Shown: in pieces, positions 46,023-54,734 of the stretch | Layout: every line of letters starts with the position of its first letter | How positions within the stretch are numbered: position 1 is the stretch's first letter | Assembly (NCBI RefSeq): GCF_003732275.1 | Contig: NZ_MOBM01000005.1 | Location: 124,001 to 188,000, forward strand | Reading direction: 5' to 3' | DNA length: 64,000 nt | From: Pseudomonas frederiksbergensis | GTDB lineage: Bacteria > Pseudomonadota > Gammaproteobacteria > Pseudomonadales > Pseudomonadaceae | Notes under the pieces: model-generated | Told to the model about the DNA's origin: nothing | Databases searched by the model: none | The model's input: the letters and a program-made list of their open reading frames with translations, nothing else | Program-made: the position numbers and the translations under genes

Positions 46023-46627
46023 AGGGCTTGGCTCTCTTTGGACAGATCCCAGATGTTGGGGAGAAAGGCGTTGGAATAACCGGAGATAAACAGTTTTTCG
46101 CTGCCATCGGGCTGATACACCGCGCGGCGCACGGCGCCGATGTTGGCACCATAGACATGGATGCTGATGGACACCTGATCATCAAAGGCATTGCTGACTT
46201 GATGAATGTCGCCAATCTTGGGCGACACCGCTTCGACTTGGCCGGGTTGCAGCTGTATCCGCTGACCCTCGGGCACCAGGGCGCCGTCAGGGTTGCGGGC
46301 GAATCCCTGCGAGAACTCCGCGCCGCGCAACATGCCGATCAGGCCCCAGACCCGATGATCGTGGATCGGCGTGCGTTGCCCCGGCCCCCAGACAAAACTG
46401 ACGACACTGAAGCGCTGCCGTGAATCGGCATGCAACAGGTATTGCTGATAACGCTCCGGGTCGGGGCGGGCAAAGTCTTCCGGCAGCCAGTCGTCGTGGC
46501 TGACCAATTGGCCGAGCAGCTTGCCGCCGCGATGCAACAGGTCACCCTCACGCGGGTGGCTGTCGATCAGTTCAGCCAGGGCGCCTATGAATGCTCTGAG
46601 TCTCTCCGGGTGTCGGGCCTGGGTCAT
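46019..46627 (-). CDS. Thiol dioxygenase, cysteine / 3-mercaptopropionate type
   Basis: 202-residue cupin of the cysteine dioxygenase family. Iron ligands His89 and His91 (TPIHDHRVWGLIGML) and His142 (GDIHQVSN) are present, plus the Ser155-His157-Tyr159 triad (SIHVY). Gln62 stands in QQYLLHAD where mammalian cysteine dioxygenase has Arg, the mark of the Gln-type branch that prefers 3-mercaptopropionate or other thiols. It converts a thiol to a sulfinate with O2. First gene of the leftward unit with the rhodanese, divergent from a LysR regulator. Confidence 0.9.
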   Translation of the reverse strand: MTQARHPERLRAFIGALAELIDSHPREGDLLHRGGKLLGQLVSHDDWLPEDFARPDPERYQQYLLHADSRQRFSVVSFVWGPGQRTPIHDHRVWGLIGMLRGAEFSQGFARNPDGALVPEGQRIQLQPGQVEAVSPKIGDIHQVSNAFDDQVSISIHVYGANIGAVRRAVYQPDGSEKLFISGYSNAFLPNIWDLSKESQAL

Positions 46628-46857
46628 GGCGATTCCATCGTTCGTTTCGAAGGTTGTTGTGATTATCTAAGCATAATGATGGTTCTTAATATGCTATTTT
46701 TTAATGATTAGGTTATAGCTGGAAGGAATTAAGAGCTCGATTTAATAGCGTTAGACGTTATCGATAGGGGCCGGGGAGCGCGCCGGGCTATCCAGATTCC
46801 AGCAATAGAACTATGCTTTTCAGACATCTTATTGACTGTTCTCTATGTGCGGGCCAA

Positions 46858-47763
46858 ATGAAAATTGATGATATCGATGCCTTCGTCGAGGTGATTCGTT
46901 GCCAGTCCATCAGCCATGCGGCCGAGTCGTTGCAGCTGACCCAGCCGGCCATTACCCGGCGTGTGCAGAACTTCGAGCAGGCGTTGGGCGTGGAGCTTTT
47001 CGACCGCAACACCAAGCCGCTCAAGCCCACGTTGATCGGCACGCGGGTGTATGAACAGTGCCGTTTGATCCTGCGGGAAATGGATGCGTTGCGCGAACTG
47101 GTGGCCACCGATGCGCCGCCCACCGGGCTGCTGCGCCTGGGCGTTCCGCAAACCATCGGCGATGTGGTGCTGCTCGATGCCCTCAAGTATCTGCGCGTCG
47201 AATACCCCGAATTGCGCGCACAGGTGGCGACAGGGTGGGGCAGTCAACTGGTCGGCAAGATCGAACGCGGTGAACTGGATGCCGCGGCGGCGCTGTTCCC
47301 GGCGGGCAAGATTTTCCCGGACAACATCGTCGGTGAGTCCATTGGCAAGATGGAACTGGTGGTGGTCTGCGCCAAGGCGCAAGTGCCCAAGCGTCCGTGC
47401 AAACTCGCCGACGTTTACCAGAGTGGCTGGATTCTCAACCCTGACGGCTGTGGTTTCCGCGCCGGGTTGCAACGCACTCTGTCAGATCAAGGATTGGCTC
47501 TGCGGGTCAATCTGGAAACCTTCGGTACCGAGTTGCAACTGGGCCTGGTCGCCGACGGTCTGGGGCTCGGGCTGGTGCCGCGTCCGTTGCTGGAGCGCAG
47601 TGCGCATTTCGATCAGTTGGCGGTGATGCCGCTCAAGGATTTCAAACCGGTGATGGACCTGTGGCTGATCTACCCGCATTTTCTCGGCAACCTGCAAGGG
47701 CCAGTCGATGCCTTTGGCAAACTGGTCGCCGGGTCGCTGCAGAAGATCAAGAGTGCGGCATGA
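46858..47763 (+). CDS. LysR-family transcriptional regulator
   Basis: 301 residues: winged HTH at the N-terminus (IDAFVEVIRCQSISHAAESLQLTQPAITRRVQ) and a periplasmic-binding-like effector domain (about 90-295). The start MKIDDIDAFVEV is used; 15 more codons upstream are open but not conserved in type. Divergent from the thiol dioxygenase-rhodanese unit and codirectional with a class II aldolase, so it probably controls both. The 230-base gap to the dioxygenase is AT-rich, as is typical of LysR boxes. Confidence 0.9.
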   Translation: MKIDDIDAFVEVIRCQSISHAAESLQLTQPAITRRVQNFEQALGVELFDRNTKPLKPTLIGTRVYEQCRLILREMDALRELVATDAPPTGLLRLGVPQTIGDVVLLDALKYLRVEYPELRAQVATGWGSQLVGKIERGELDAAAALFPAGKIFPDNIVGESIGKMELVVVCAKAQVPKRPCKLADVYQSGWILNPDGCGFRAGLQRTLSDQGLALRVNLETFGTELQLGLVADGLGLGLVPRPLLERSAHFDQLAVMPLKDFKPVMDLWLIYPHFLGNLQGPVDAFGKLVAGSLQKIKSAA

Positions 47764-47883
47764 CGAGCAATTGAAGACATAAAAAAAAATGATAATTAGC
47801 TTAGATTAAAATGTGCTTTTTATTATTTTTTGGCATCCCCTAGGCTGACTGGAAATCCTTAAGACCATCCAGGAGGTTTAGCC

Positions 47884-48678
47884 ATGAGCAGCGTCAGCCC
47901 GTTATCCAGCGTCTCGAAAAATGTTCGCCAGCGCGTCACTCCCGAAGAATGGGAAGTGCGGGTCAAACTGGCCGCAGCCTATCGGTTGGCAGCGTTGTTC
48001 AAGTGGACTGACCACATCTACACGCACTTTTCCGCGCGGGTGCCGGGGCCTGAGGAACATTTCCTGATCAATGCCTTCGGGTTGTTGTTCGATGAGATCA
48101 GCGCCTCCAACCTGGTCAAGGTCGACATCGACGGCACCATCGTCGACGACCCTACCGGCCTGGGCATCAACTACGCCGGTTATGTGATCCACAGCGCCAT
48201 TCACGGGGCGCGTCCCGACCTGCAAGCGGTCCTGCATACCCACACCCGCGACGGCATCGCGGTGTCGGCGCAGCGCGACGGGCTGTTGCCGATCTCGCAG
48301 CACTCCATCGGTTTTTCCGGGCGGGTGGCCTATCACGGTTACGAAGGCATCGCCCTGGACCTGGACGAGCGTGAACGGTTGGTGGCGGACCTGGGGGACA
48401 AAAGCGTGCTGATCCTGCGCAACCACGGGCTGCTGACCGCAGGTGTCAGTGTTGAACATGCCTTTCAGCAACTGCACGGCCTGGAACGTGCCTGCAACAT
48501 TCAGATCGCGGCGCAGGCTGGCGGCAATGCCGACTTGATCTTCCCGCCGGCCGAAGTGGTGGCCAAGGTTGAAAAGCAGGCAGAGGTATTCAAAAGTGGC
48601 GACGGGCCGGGTGTTGCGCGGCACTGGGATGCGCTGATTCGGCAGTTGGAAAGGACTGATATCGAGTACAAGAACTGA
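47884..48678 (+). CDS. Class II aldolase/adducin-family protein
   Basis: 264 residues. Metal-site histidines are visible in VLHTHTRDG (His118, His120) and RNHGLLTAG (His181), with DHIYTHFSARVP near the N-terminus, as in the fuculose-aldolase/adducin fold. Such proteins cleave or decarboxylate small hydroxy-acids, often using Zn2+. AGGAGGT eight bases before ATG is a perfect ribosome site. Located after the LysR gene; in this setting it may handle the carbon skeleton left once sulfur is removed. Substrate unknown. Confidence 0.88.
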   Translation: MSSVSPLSSVSKNVRQRVTPEEWEVRVKLAAAYRLAALFKWTDHIYTHFSARVPGPEEHFLINAFGLLFDEISASNLVKVDIDGTIVDDPTGLGINYAGYVIHSAIHGARPDLQAVLHTHTRDGIAVSAQRDGLLPISQHSIGFSGRVAYHGYEGIALDLDERERLVADLGDKSVLILRNHGLLTAGVSVEHAFQQLHGLERACNIQIAAQAGGNADLIFPPAEVVAKVEKQAEVFKSGDGPGVARHWDALIRQLERTDIEYKN

Positions 48679-48756
48679 GTCTGTTTCCACAGGGATCGCT
48701 GAGAACGCAGGGGTGATGTGTCAGACACAAAACTTGCGATCACTGCCGATCAAAAT

Positions 48757-48846
48757 GTAGGAGCGAAGCTTGCTCGCGAAAACGGTCTGTCAGTCAACAT
48801 CTCTGTTGAATGTGCCGCCGTCTTCGCGAGCAAGCTTTGCTCCTAC
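48757..48846. repeat. REPIN, GTAGGAGCGAAGCTTGCTCGCGAA family
   Basis: Arms GTAGGAGCGAAGCTTGCTCG and complement around 40 bases. Between the convergent ends of the aldolase (48678) and SsuD-like (48899) genes. Confidence 0.85.
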
Positions 48847-48898
48847 AGGGATTGGTGGTGAACACAATCCTTGTGAACACCCTACATACTCAGTGCTT

Positions 48899-49987
48899 TC
48901 AAGCCACTTTTTCCGCCGCTTGCCGTTCCCGTTCGGCCACCAGTTGACGGGTCAGCGGGATCAGGCGCTTGCCATAATCGATGGCGTCTTCAAGTGGGTC
49001 AAAGCCGCGGATCAGGAACGTGGTGATGCCCAGGTCGTAGTAGTCGATCAGGGCTTCGGCCACTTGTTCCGGGGTGCCGACCAGCGAGGTCGAATTGCCT
49101 TGTGCGCCGAGCAGACCGGCGATCCCGGTCCACAGGCGCTTATCCAGACGCGAGCCTTGGGCAGCGGCCGCCAGCAAGCGTCGGGACCCTTCGTTCAGTG
49201 GCTCACGGCGAACGAAGCCACTCTGTTCGGCCAGGGCGGTGGCCTGTTGCAGGATGCGCTCGGCACGTTCCCAGGCTTGCGTTTCGGTGTCGGCCAGAAT
49301 CGGTCGCAACGACAGGCTGAAACGAATGCTGCGCCCATGCCTGGCCGCCTCGGCGCGCACTTGATTCACCACTTCGCGCACCTGTTCGTAGGTTTCGCCC
49401 CACAGCGCGTAAACGTCCGCATGCTTGCCCGCCACGGCGATGGCCGCCGCCGATGAACCACCAAAATACAGCGGAATGTGCGGCTGTTGCGGCGACTTCA
49501 CTTGCGAGTGCGCACCCTCGACCTGGTAGTACTGGCCCTGATAATCGAAGGGCTTTTCGCGGGTCCATTCCTGACGTAGCACATCGAGGTATTCATCAGT
49601 GCGGGCGTAGCGCTCGTCTTTGCCGATGTAGCTTCCATCGGCGTGTAATTCGTGATCATCGCCGCCGGTGATGATATGCACGGCGGTGCGCCCACCATTG
49701 AACACGTCGAGGGTGGTGAACTGTCGCGCGGCCAGGGTCGGGGCGGCGAATCCCGGTCGATGGGCAATCAGGAACTTTAGCTTTTTCGTCACACTGGCTG
49801 CGTGTGAGGCAATCAGCGTGCTGTCCGGACTGTTGGAGTGAAACGCCACCAGGGCTCGGTCGAAACCGGCTTCCTCATGGGCGCGGGCGACGGTCTCCAC
49901 ATACTCGGGCTGCAACACCGGGCCGCTGCGAGGGTGGATTTCCGAGGATTGGTGGCCGCCGATGTAACCGATAAATTCGATGCTCAT
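48899..49987 (-). CDS. SsuD-like FMNH2-dependent alkanesulfonate monooxygenase
   Basis: 362 residues of the SsuD/MsuD luciferase-like family. Features: LKFLIAHRPGFAAPTLAARQ, TLDVFNGGRTAVHIITGGDD, HADGSYIGKDERYARTDEYL and PLYFGGSSAAAIAVAGKHADVY, parallel to E. coli SsuD (VTSPTVAARQAATLD, SDPQEL, LYFGGSSD). It releases sulfite from an alkanesulfonate using FMNH2 from an SsuE-type reductase. Divergent from the ssuC-like permease gene, with a 362-base shared promoter region. It is shorter and distinct from the three NtaA/SnaA-type copies. Confidence 0.9.
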   Translation of the reverse strand: MSIEFIGYIGGHQSSEIHPRSGPVLQPEYVETVARAHEEAGFDRALVAFHSNSPDSTLIASHAASVTKKLKFLIAHRPGFAAPTLAARQFTTLDVFNGGRTAVHIITGGDDHELHADGSYIGKDERYARTDEYLDVLRQEWTREKPFDYQGQYYQVEGAHSQVKSPQQPHIPLYFGGSSAAAIAVAGKHADVYALWGETYEQVREVVNQVRAEAARHGRSIRFSLSLRPILADTETQAWERAERILQQATALAEQSGFVRREPLNEGSRRLLAAAAQGSRLDKRLWTGIAGLLGAQGNSTSLVGTPEQVAEALIDYYDLGITTFLIRGFDPLEDAIDYGKRLIPLTRQLVAERERQAAEKVA

Positions 49988-50349
49988 GCTGAGTTCCTTG
50001 TCTTTGGATAGGCGTGATTCAAGCCTCCACCGGGCAGGGGGTCGGGTCTGTGACGTCGAAAGTAGGCGCAGCGGGCAGGGCTGTGAAATGCCGTTTTGTT
50101 CTAAGTTAATTATTAAATAAATGAATCATATAAAATTGTATATATCAGTAATACGCATTTTAATGGGCGTCAGGAATGTATCCGCCACGGGACGTGGGTT
50201 GCAGGGTTCAATTATGCAAATAATTTATCTGGATTATTTTCTATCTGATTTTTAATCATATTAGGTTATTCCCAAAAAGAATTTCACTGGCGTTTTTTAT
50301 GCGAATAGCATGAATCCGAAGCCATATTCTTGATGAGGAAGGAAGCCTG
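49988..50349. promoter_or_regulatory. Divergent promoter region between SsuD-like gene and the ABC transporter
   Basis: 362 AT-rich bases. GTTCTAAGTTAATTATTAA at about 50098-50116 matches GTTATAAGTTAATTATAA upstream of TonB receptor 3 (about 38459-38476), suggesting a common regulator, possibly the sulfur-starvation activator CysB or a relative. No gene seen. Confidence 0.5.
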
Positions 50350-51222
50350 ATGACCGAAAAGACCTTCGATACGCAGAGCACTAGTAGCTCGTTTTCCGTC
50401 AGCAAGGCTGTTGAAAGCCAGGGTGCGTCGAAGCTGATCCCCGACTGGTTACACAACTGGCGAACCCCCGAAGTCTTTCTGCGCCTGCTCAGCCCGATTG
50501 CGTTGCTGCTCTTGTGGGAACTGGCGTCGCAGCTCGGCCTGATCCCACAACGGATCATCGCCGCACCCTCGCAAATAGGCGGAACCCTCTGGGCGATGAT
50601 TGTGTCCGGGGAGCTGGGCAAGCATTTGCTGGTGTCACTGCAGCGCGCGCTGCTGGGCTTGAGCATCGGGGTCAGCGTCGGCGTCGTGGCGGCGCTGATC
50701 ACCGGCTTGTCGAAGCGCGGCGAGGTAATCCTCGATTCGCCGATGCAGATGCTGCGCACCATTCCTTCCCTGGCACTGGTGCCGTTGTTCATTCTCTGGT
50801 TCGGCATCGGCGAGTTCACCAAGATCGCGCTGATCGTCACCGGTACGACCTTCCCGGTGTACCTGAACCTGTTCGCCGGGATTCGCAACATCGACCCCAA
50901 ACTGATCGAGGCCGCCAACACCCTGGGCCTGAATCGTCGCGAGTTGATCTGGCATGTGATCCTGCCGGGTTCCTTGCCCTCATTCTTTGTCGGCCTGCGT
51001 TACTCCCTGGGGATTTCCTGGCTGGCCCTGGTGTTCGTCGAACAGATCAACACCACCGCCGGCATCGGTTTTCTGGCCAGTGATGCGCGGGATTTCATGC
51101 GCACCGACGTGATCGTCATTTGCCTGCTGATTTATAGCGTCCTCGGCTTATTGATCGACGGACTGATCCGCGTGCTGGAGCGTTTTGCCCTGGCCTGGCG
51201 CCCATCTTTTGTGAGGAACTGA
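50350..51222 (+). CDS. SsuC-like ABC permease
   Basis: 290 residues, about six membrane helices, with the SsuC/TauC pattern PSQIGGTLWAMIVSGELGKHLLVSLQRAL, the coupling loop ANTLGLNRRELIWHVILPGSLPSFF (EAA motif) and FVEQINTTAGIGFLASDARDF. Inner-membrane channel of a sulfonate-type importer. One base separates it from the ATPase gene. It is the only such permease in the accessory block, so it may serve all four binding proteins. Confidence 0.92.
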   Translation: MTEKTFDTQSTSSSFSVSKAVESQGASKLIPDWLHNWRTPEVFLRLLSPIALLLLWELASQLGLIPQRIIAAPSQIGGTLWAMIVSGELGKHLLVSLQRALLGLSIGVSVGVVAALITGLSKRGEVILDSPMQMLRTIPSLALVPLFILWFGIGEFTKIALIVTGTTFPVYLNLFAGIRNIDPKLIEAANTLGLNRRELIWHVILPGSLPSFFVGLRYSLGISWLALVFVEQINTTAGIGFLASDARDFMRTDVIVICLLIYSVLGLLIDGLIRVLERFALAWRPSFVRN

Positions 51223-51223
51223 C

Positions 51224-52012
51224 ATGTCGACTATCGCCGCAAAAAACCTGCAGACAGAAGCACCGGTACAACTGCGTAATGTGGTGCGCCAATTCGGCCA
51301 GCAACGGGTCATCGATGGCCTGGACCTGGACATCGCACCGGGCGAATTCGTCGCGCTGCTCGGGGCCAGTGGTTCGGGCAAGACCACCTTGCTGCGCAGC
51401 CTGGCCGGCCTGGACAGTATCGACAGCGGTCAACTGCTGGTGCCCAAGGCACGGGCCGCGGTGTTTCAGGAGCCCCGATTGATGCCCTGGAAGCGCGCCT
51501 GGAAGAACGTGATTCTCGGTCTGCGCATCCCGGATGCCAAGGCCCGTGCCGTTCAGGCGCTGACGGAAGTGGGGCTGGCCCATCGGCTTGAAGCTTACCC
51601 GGCCACGCTCTCCGGCGGTGAAGCGCAAAGGGTGGCGCTGGCCCGAGGTCTGGTGCGCGAGCCCAAGCTGTTGCTGCTCGACGAACCCTTTGCCGCGCTC
51701 GATGCTCTGACGCGGATTCGCATGCATCGGTTGATCATCGAGTTGTGGCGCAAACACAATCCGGCCGTGCTGCTGGTAACTCATGACGTGGATGAAGCCA
51801 TCCTGCTGGCCGACCGGGTGATCGTGCTCGCCAACGGCAAGATCGCCGAACAATTGTCGATCGATCTGCCGCGGGCTCGAGACAGCGGCCAGGAAGGTTT
51901 TCAGGAAATCCGTGCGCGCTTGCTGAGTTTGTTGGGGGTTGAAGTGGAAACCGTTGCCGTGGCTGAACGTCAGCTCACGAACAGCACTGTCCGACGGTTT
52001 GCCCATGGTTGA
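51224..52012 (+). CDS. SsuB-like ABC ATPase
   Basis: 262 residues: Walker A GASGSGKT (47-54), Q-loop at VFQEPRLMPWK, signature LSGGEAQR (129-136), Walker B LLLLDEPFAAL and the switch His in LLVTHDVDEA. All catalytic elements are intact. The C-terminal 50 residues follow the SsuB subgroup. Forms the motor with the preceding permease and is followed 25 bases later by the binding-lipoprotein gene. Confidence 0.93.
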   Translation: MSTIAAKNLQTEAPVQLRNVVRQFGQQRVIDGLDLDIAPGEFVALLGASGSGKTTLLRSLAGLDSIDSGQLLVPKARAAVFQEPRLMPWKRAWKNVILGLRIPDAKARAVQALTEVGLAHRLEAYPATLSGGEAQRVALARGLVREPKLLLLDEPFAALDALTRIRMHRLIIELWRKHNPAVLLVTHDVDEAILLADRVIVLANGKIAEQLSIDLPRARDSGQEGFQEIRARLLSLLGVEVETVAVAERQLTNSTVRRFAHG

Positions 52013-52037
52013 TCGTTTGAAACAGGGAGGTTGCGTT

Positions 52038-53063
52038 ATGCCAATACGTGTCTGGATATCGGCGATATTGATGCTGTCTGGCGCGGCGTTGCTGCTCAGC
52101 GGCTGCGGCGATGCCGTCGAGACCAAAGCTCCATCCACCGCCAAGTCAGACTTGTCCGGCGTGAAGCTGATTCTGGGCGATCAAGCCAAGGGCTTGCGCA
52201 CCGTGGTCGAGGCGGCGAATGCGTTGGAGGGCATTGACTACAAAGTTGAGTGGGCGAACTTCCAGGGTGCCGCTCCCTTGTTCGAAGCCTTGCGCGCCGG
52301 TGCCGTTGATCTGGGGCCTGCCGGTGACACCCCGGTGCTTGCCGCCGCGACCGGGGGCACGCCATTGCGCATCGTCGCGGTACGGCGTAGTCAATCGAGG
52401 GGCATTGCGATCCTGCTTCCAGCCGATTCGGATATCCGCACCGTGGCCGATTTGAAAGGCCGAAATGTCGTGGTGTCTTCGGCCCGCGGCAGCATTTCCC
52501 AATATCTGTTGATTCGCGCGCTGGCCAATGCCGGGGTCGATGAGAAAGACGTCAACGTCGGATTTGTACTGCCGACCGATGCCTTGTCCGCATTCAACGC
52601 CGGCAAGATCGAAGCCTGGGCCACCTTCGGGATTTATCAGGCGTTTGCCGAGCAGCAGGGCGCCCGGGTACTGATCAGCGGCGAGGGGATCAACACCGGG
52701 CTGACCTTCATCACGGCTTCCGATGAAGTGCTCACCGACCCGCTCAAGCGCAAAGCGCTTAGCGACGTATTGCAGCGCTTCGCCAAGGCATTCGAATGGG
52801 CCCGGCAGAATCCTGACGAGTACGCGCGAGTCTTCGCCAAGGTCAACGATATTCCCCTGGAAGTCTCGCAGCGATTACGCAGCTGGGGGGATGAAGCGCT
52901 AGTGCCGCTCGAGCCACGGGATGTTCAAGCGCTGCAGCAAGTCGATGACTTGTTCGTGGAAAAGAACATTTTTCCCCATCGTGTCGATGTGCAAAAGCTG
53001 ACGGATGATCAGGTGTTTTCCCTGGTGCCTTTGACATTAACGCAATCGGAGCCAGCACGTTAG
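52038..53063 (+). CDS. SsuA-like binding lipoprotein
   Basis: 341 residues. The start (GGGAGG upstream of 52038) gives a lipoprotein signal with lipobox LLSGC (Cys at about residue 23), so unlike the three other SsuA-type proteins here this one is membrane-tethered. The mature part has VEWANFQGAAPLFEALRAGAVDLGPAGD, VVVSSARGSISQYLLIRAL and EAWATFGIYQ, the sulfonate-SBP pattern. It is co-transcribed with the permease and ATPase and so is their dedicated partner. Confidence 0.9.
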   Translation: MPIRVWISAILMLSGAALLLSGCGDAVETKAPSTAKSDLSGVKLILGDQAKGLRTVVEAANALEGIDYKVEWANFQGAAPLFEALRAGAVDLGPAGDTPVLAAATGGTPLRIVAVRRSQSRGIAILLPADSDIRTVADLKGRNVVVSSARGSISQYLLIRALANAGVDEKDVNVGFVLPTDALSAFNAGKIEAWATFGIYQAFAEQQGARVLISGEGINTGLTFITASDEVLTDPLKRKALSDVLQRFAKAFEWARQNPDEYARVFAKVNDIPLEVSQRLRSWGDEALVPLEPRDVQALQQVDDLFVEKNIFPHRVDVQKLTDDQVFSLVPLTLTQSEPAR

Positions 53064-53111
53064 CCCGGGTCCAGGCGCGTGTTCAATTTGAATGTTTACA
53101 GGAGTCAATGA

Positions 53112-53924
53112 ATGGGCAATGTCCAGAGCGCCGCAAGTGCCCTAGAGGTGTTTCGGCACCCGGCACCCGGTGGCGAGCTGTTCGACCTTGGCCGGGTTTT
53201 CCGCGAACCCCTGGCACTGTCACGGCTGCACAGTACGCCCAAGCGTGTGTTGAGTCTTCGCGAAGGGGTCTTGCTGGGAGTGTTCGCGCTGGTGCTGCAT
53301 GGCGCGGTGATTGTCTGGGTCAACCAGACTCCGCCGCCGGCCCTACCGGTGGTGCCGCCGGAAATCCCGCCGATGGCCATCGAGTTTTCGCAGCCGGCAC
53401 CCCCGGTGGTGGAGCCTCCACCGCCCGAGCCGATTGCGCAGCCAGTGGTCGAACCACCGCCACCGGTTGAAGATGAGTTGGCGGTCAAGCCACCTCCACC
53501 CAAGCCCGTCCCCAAACCCAAGCCCAAGCCCGTGGTCAAGCCGGTGCCCCTGGCCAAGCCAGTGGAGCAGCCAGCGGCACCGCCCGCGCCGCCACAACCG
53601 GTCGCCGCGCCAGCCCCTCCGGCACCACCCGCACCCAAACCGGTGACCCCGGCGTCCGCCAGCGCCGGTTACCTGAAGAACCCGGTGCCGGAGTACCCCT
53701 CGCTGGCGATGCGTCGCGGCTGGGAAGGCACGGTGCTGCTGCGGGTGCATGTCCTGGCCAGCGGCAAACCCGGTGAAATCCAGATCCAGAAAAGCAGTGG
53801 CCGCGATCAACTCGATGACGCCGCACTGGCCGCGGTCAAGCGCTGGAGTTTCGTCCCGGCCAAGCAGGGTGATATTGCCCAGGACGGCTGGGTTAGCGTG
53901 CCCATCGACTTCAAAATCAAGTAA
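53112..53924 (+). CDS. tonB: TonB energy-transducing protein
   Basis: 270 residues. A cytoplasmic N-terminus of about 50 residues leads to one membrane helix (VLLGVFALVLHGAVIVWV), then a long Pro/Lys/Glu-rich spacer (about 73-180, with PKPVPKPKPKPVVKP) spanning the periplasm and a C-terminal TonB domain (about 185-270, KNPVPEYPSLAMRRGWEGTVLLRVHV). The extended cytoplasmic start is a common feature of Pseudomonas TonB. It lies 48 bases after the ABC operon and leads into exbB-exbD, so all six genes are probably one transcript. Confidence 0.93.
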   Translation: MGNVQSAASALEVFRHPAPGGELFDLGRVFREPLALSRLHSTPKRVLSLREGVLLGVFALVLHGAVIVWVNQTPPPALPVVPPEIPPMAIEFSQPAPPVVEPPPPEPIAQPVVEPPPPVEDELAVKPPPPKPVPKPKPKPVVKPVPLAKPVEQPAAPPAPPQPVAAPAPPAPPAPKPVTPASASAGYLKNPVPEYPSLAMRRGWEGTVLLRVHVLASGKPGEIQIQKSSGRDQLDDAALAAVKRWSFVPAKQGDIAQDGWVSVPIDFKIK

Positions 53925-54010
53925 CTCAACCCCATCGATAGAACCGCGGGCCACCTGACAAAAAGGCGCATCGCTACAACCGATCCATTGCCTTGTTGGA
54001 GAGCCTGAAC

Positions 54011-54733
54011 ATGAACCTGATCGCATCCCCTTTCGAATCCATCGAACACGCCGTCATCTGGCTGTTGATCCTCTTTTCCGTGGCCACCTGGGGCCTTGCC
54101 TTGCTCAAGGGCGTGCAGTTCACCCGGCTCAAGACGCAGGACCGCAAATTCCATAAACACTTCTGGGCGGCTTCCAGCCTCGATTCCGCCGCCGAATTGG
54201 CCCATAGCCAACCGGGCGCCGCCGCTCGTGTCGCACTGGCCGGTTATGCGGCGATTCAGGTCAGCGATAACCAGAACACCGACCTCAGTCAGTCGATCAA
54301 CCATCAAGACCGTCTCGAACGCGCCCTGCGCCAGCAGATCGTGCGAGAACGTCGCTCGCTGGAAAGCGGCCTGGCCATCCTCGCCAGCGTTGGCAGCACC
54401 TCGCCCTTTATCGGTCTTTTCGGCACCGTCTGGGGGATCATGTCTGCCTTGAAGGGCATCAGTGCGGCGGGTTCGGCGAGCCTGGAAACCGTGGCCGGGC
54501 CGATCGGTGCCGCACTGGTTGCCACCGGCGTCGGGATCGCCGTCGCGGTGCCGGCCGTGCTGGTTTACAACTACTTCCTGCGTCGTCTGAAACTGACGGC
54601 CGCCGACCTGGATGACTTCGCCCACGACTTCTACAACCTGGCGCAAAAAAACGCGTTCCGCGTGCTGCTGCACCCGGTGCTGAGCAAGTCCGGCGCCAGC
54701 GTCGCCGGACAGCAAGTCAAGGAGGCTTCCTGA
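54011..54733 (+). CDS. exbB: ExbB proton-channel subunit
   Basis: 240 residues with three helices in the MotA/TolQ/ExbB layout: HAVIWLLILFSVATWGLALL near the start, then LAILASVGSTSPFIGLFGTVWGIM and VAVPAVLVYNYF later. ATG at 54011 with GGAG upstream is used rather than the in-frame TTG at 53993. With ExbD it converts proton-motive force into TonB motion that opens receptors such as the three in this block. Confidence 0.93.
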   Translation: MNLIASPFESIEHAVIWLLILFSVATWGLALLKGVQFTRLKTQDRKFHKHFWAASSLDSAAELAHSQPGAAARVALAGYAAIQVSDNQNTDLSQSINHQDRLERALRQQIVRERRSLESGLAILASVGSTSPFIGLFGTVWGIMSALKGISAAGSASLETVAGPIGAALVATGVGIAVAVPAVLVYNYFLRRLKLTAADLDDFAHDFYNLAQKNAFRVLLHPVLSKSGASVAGQQVKEAS

Positions 54734-54734
54734 G

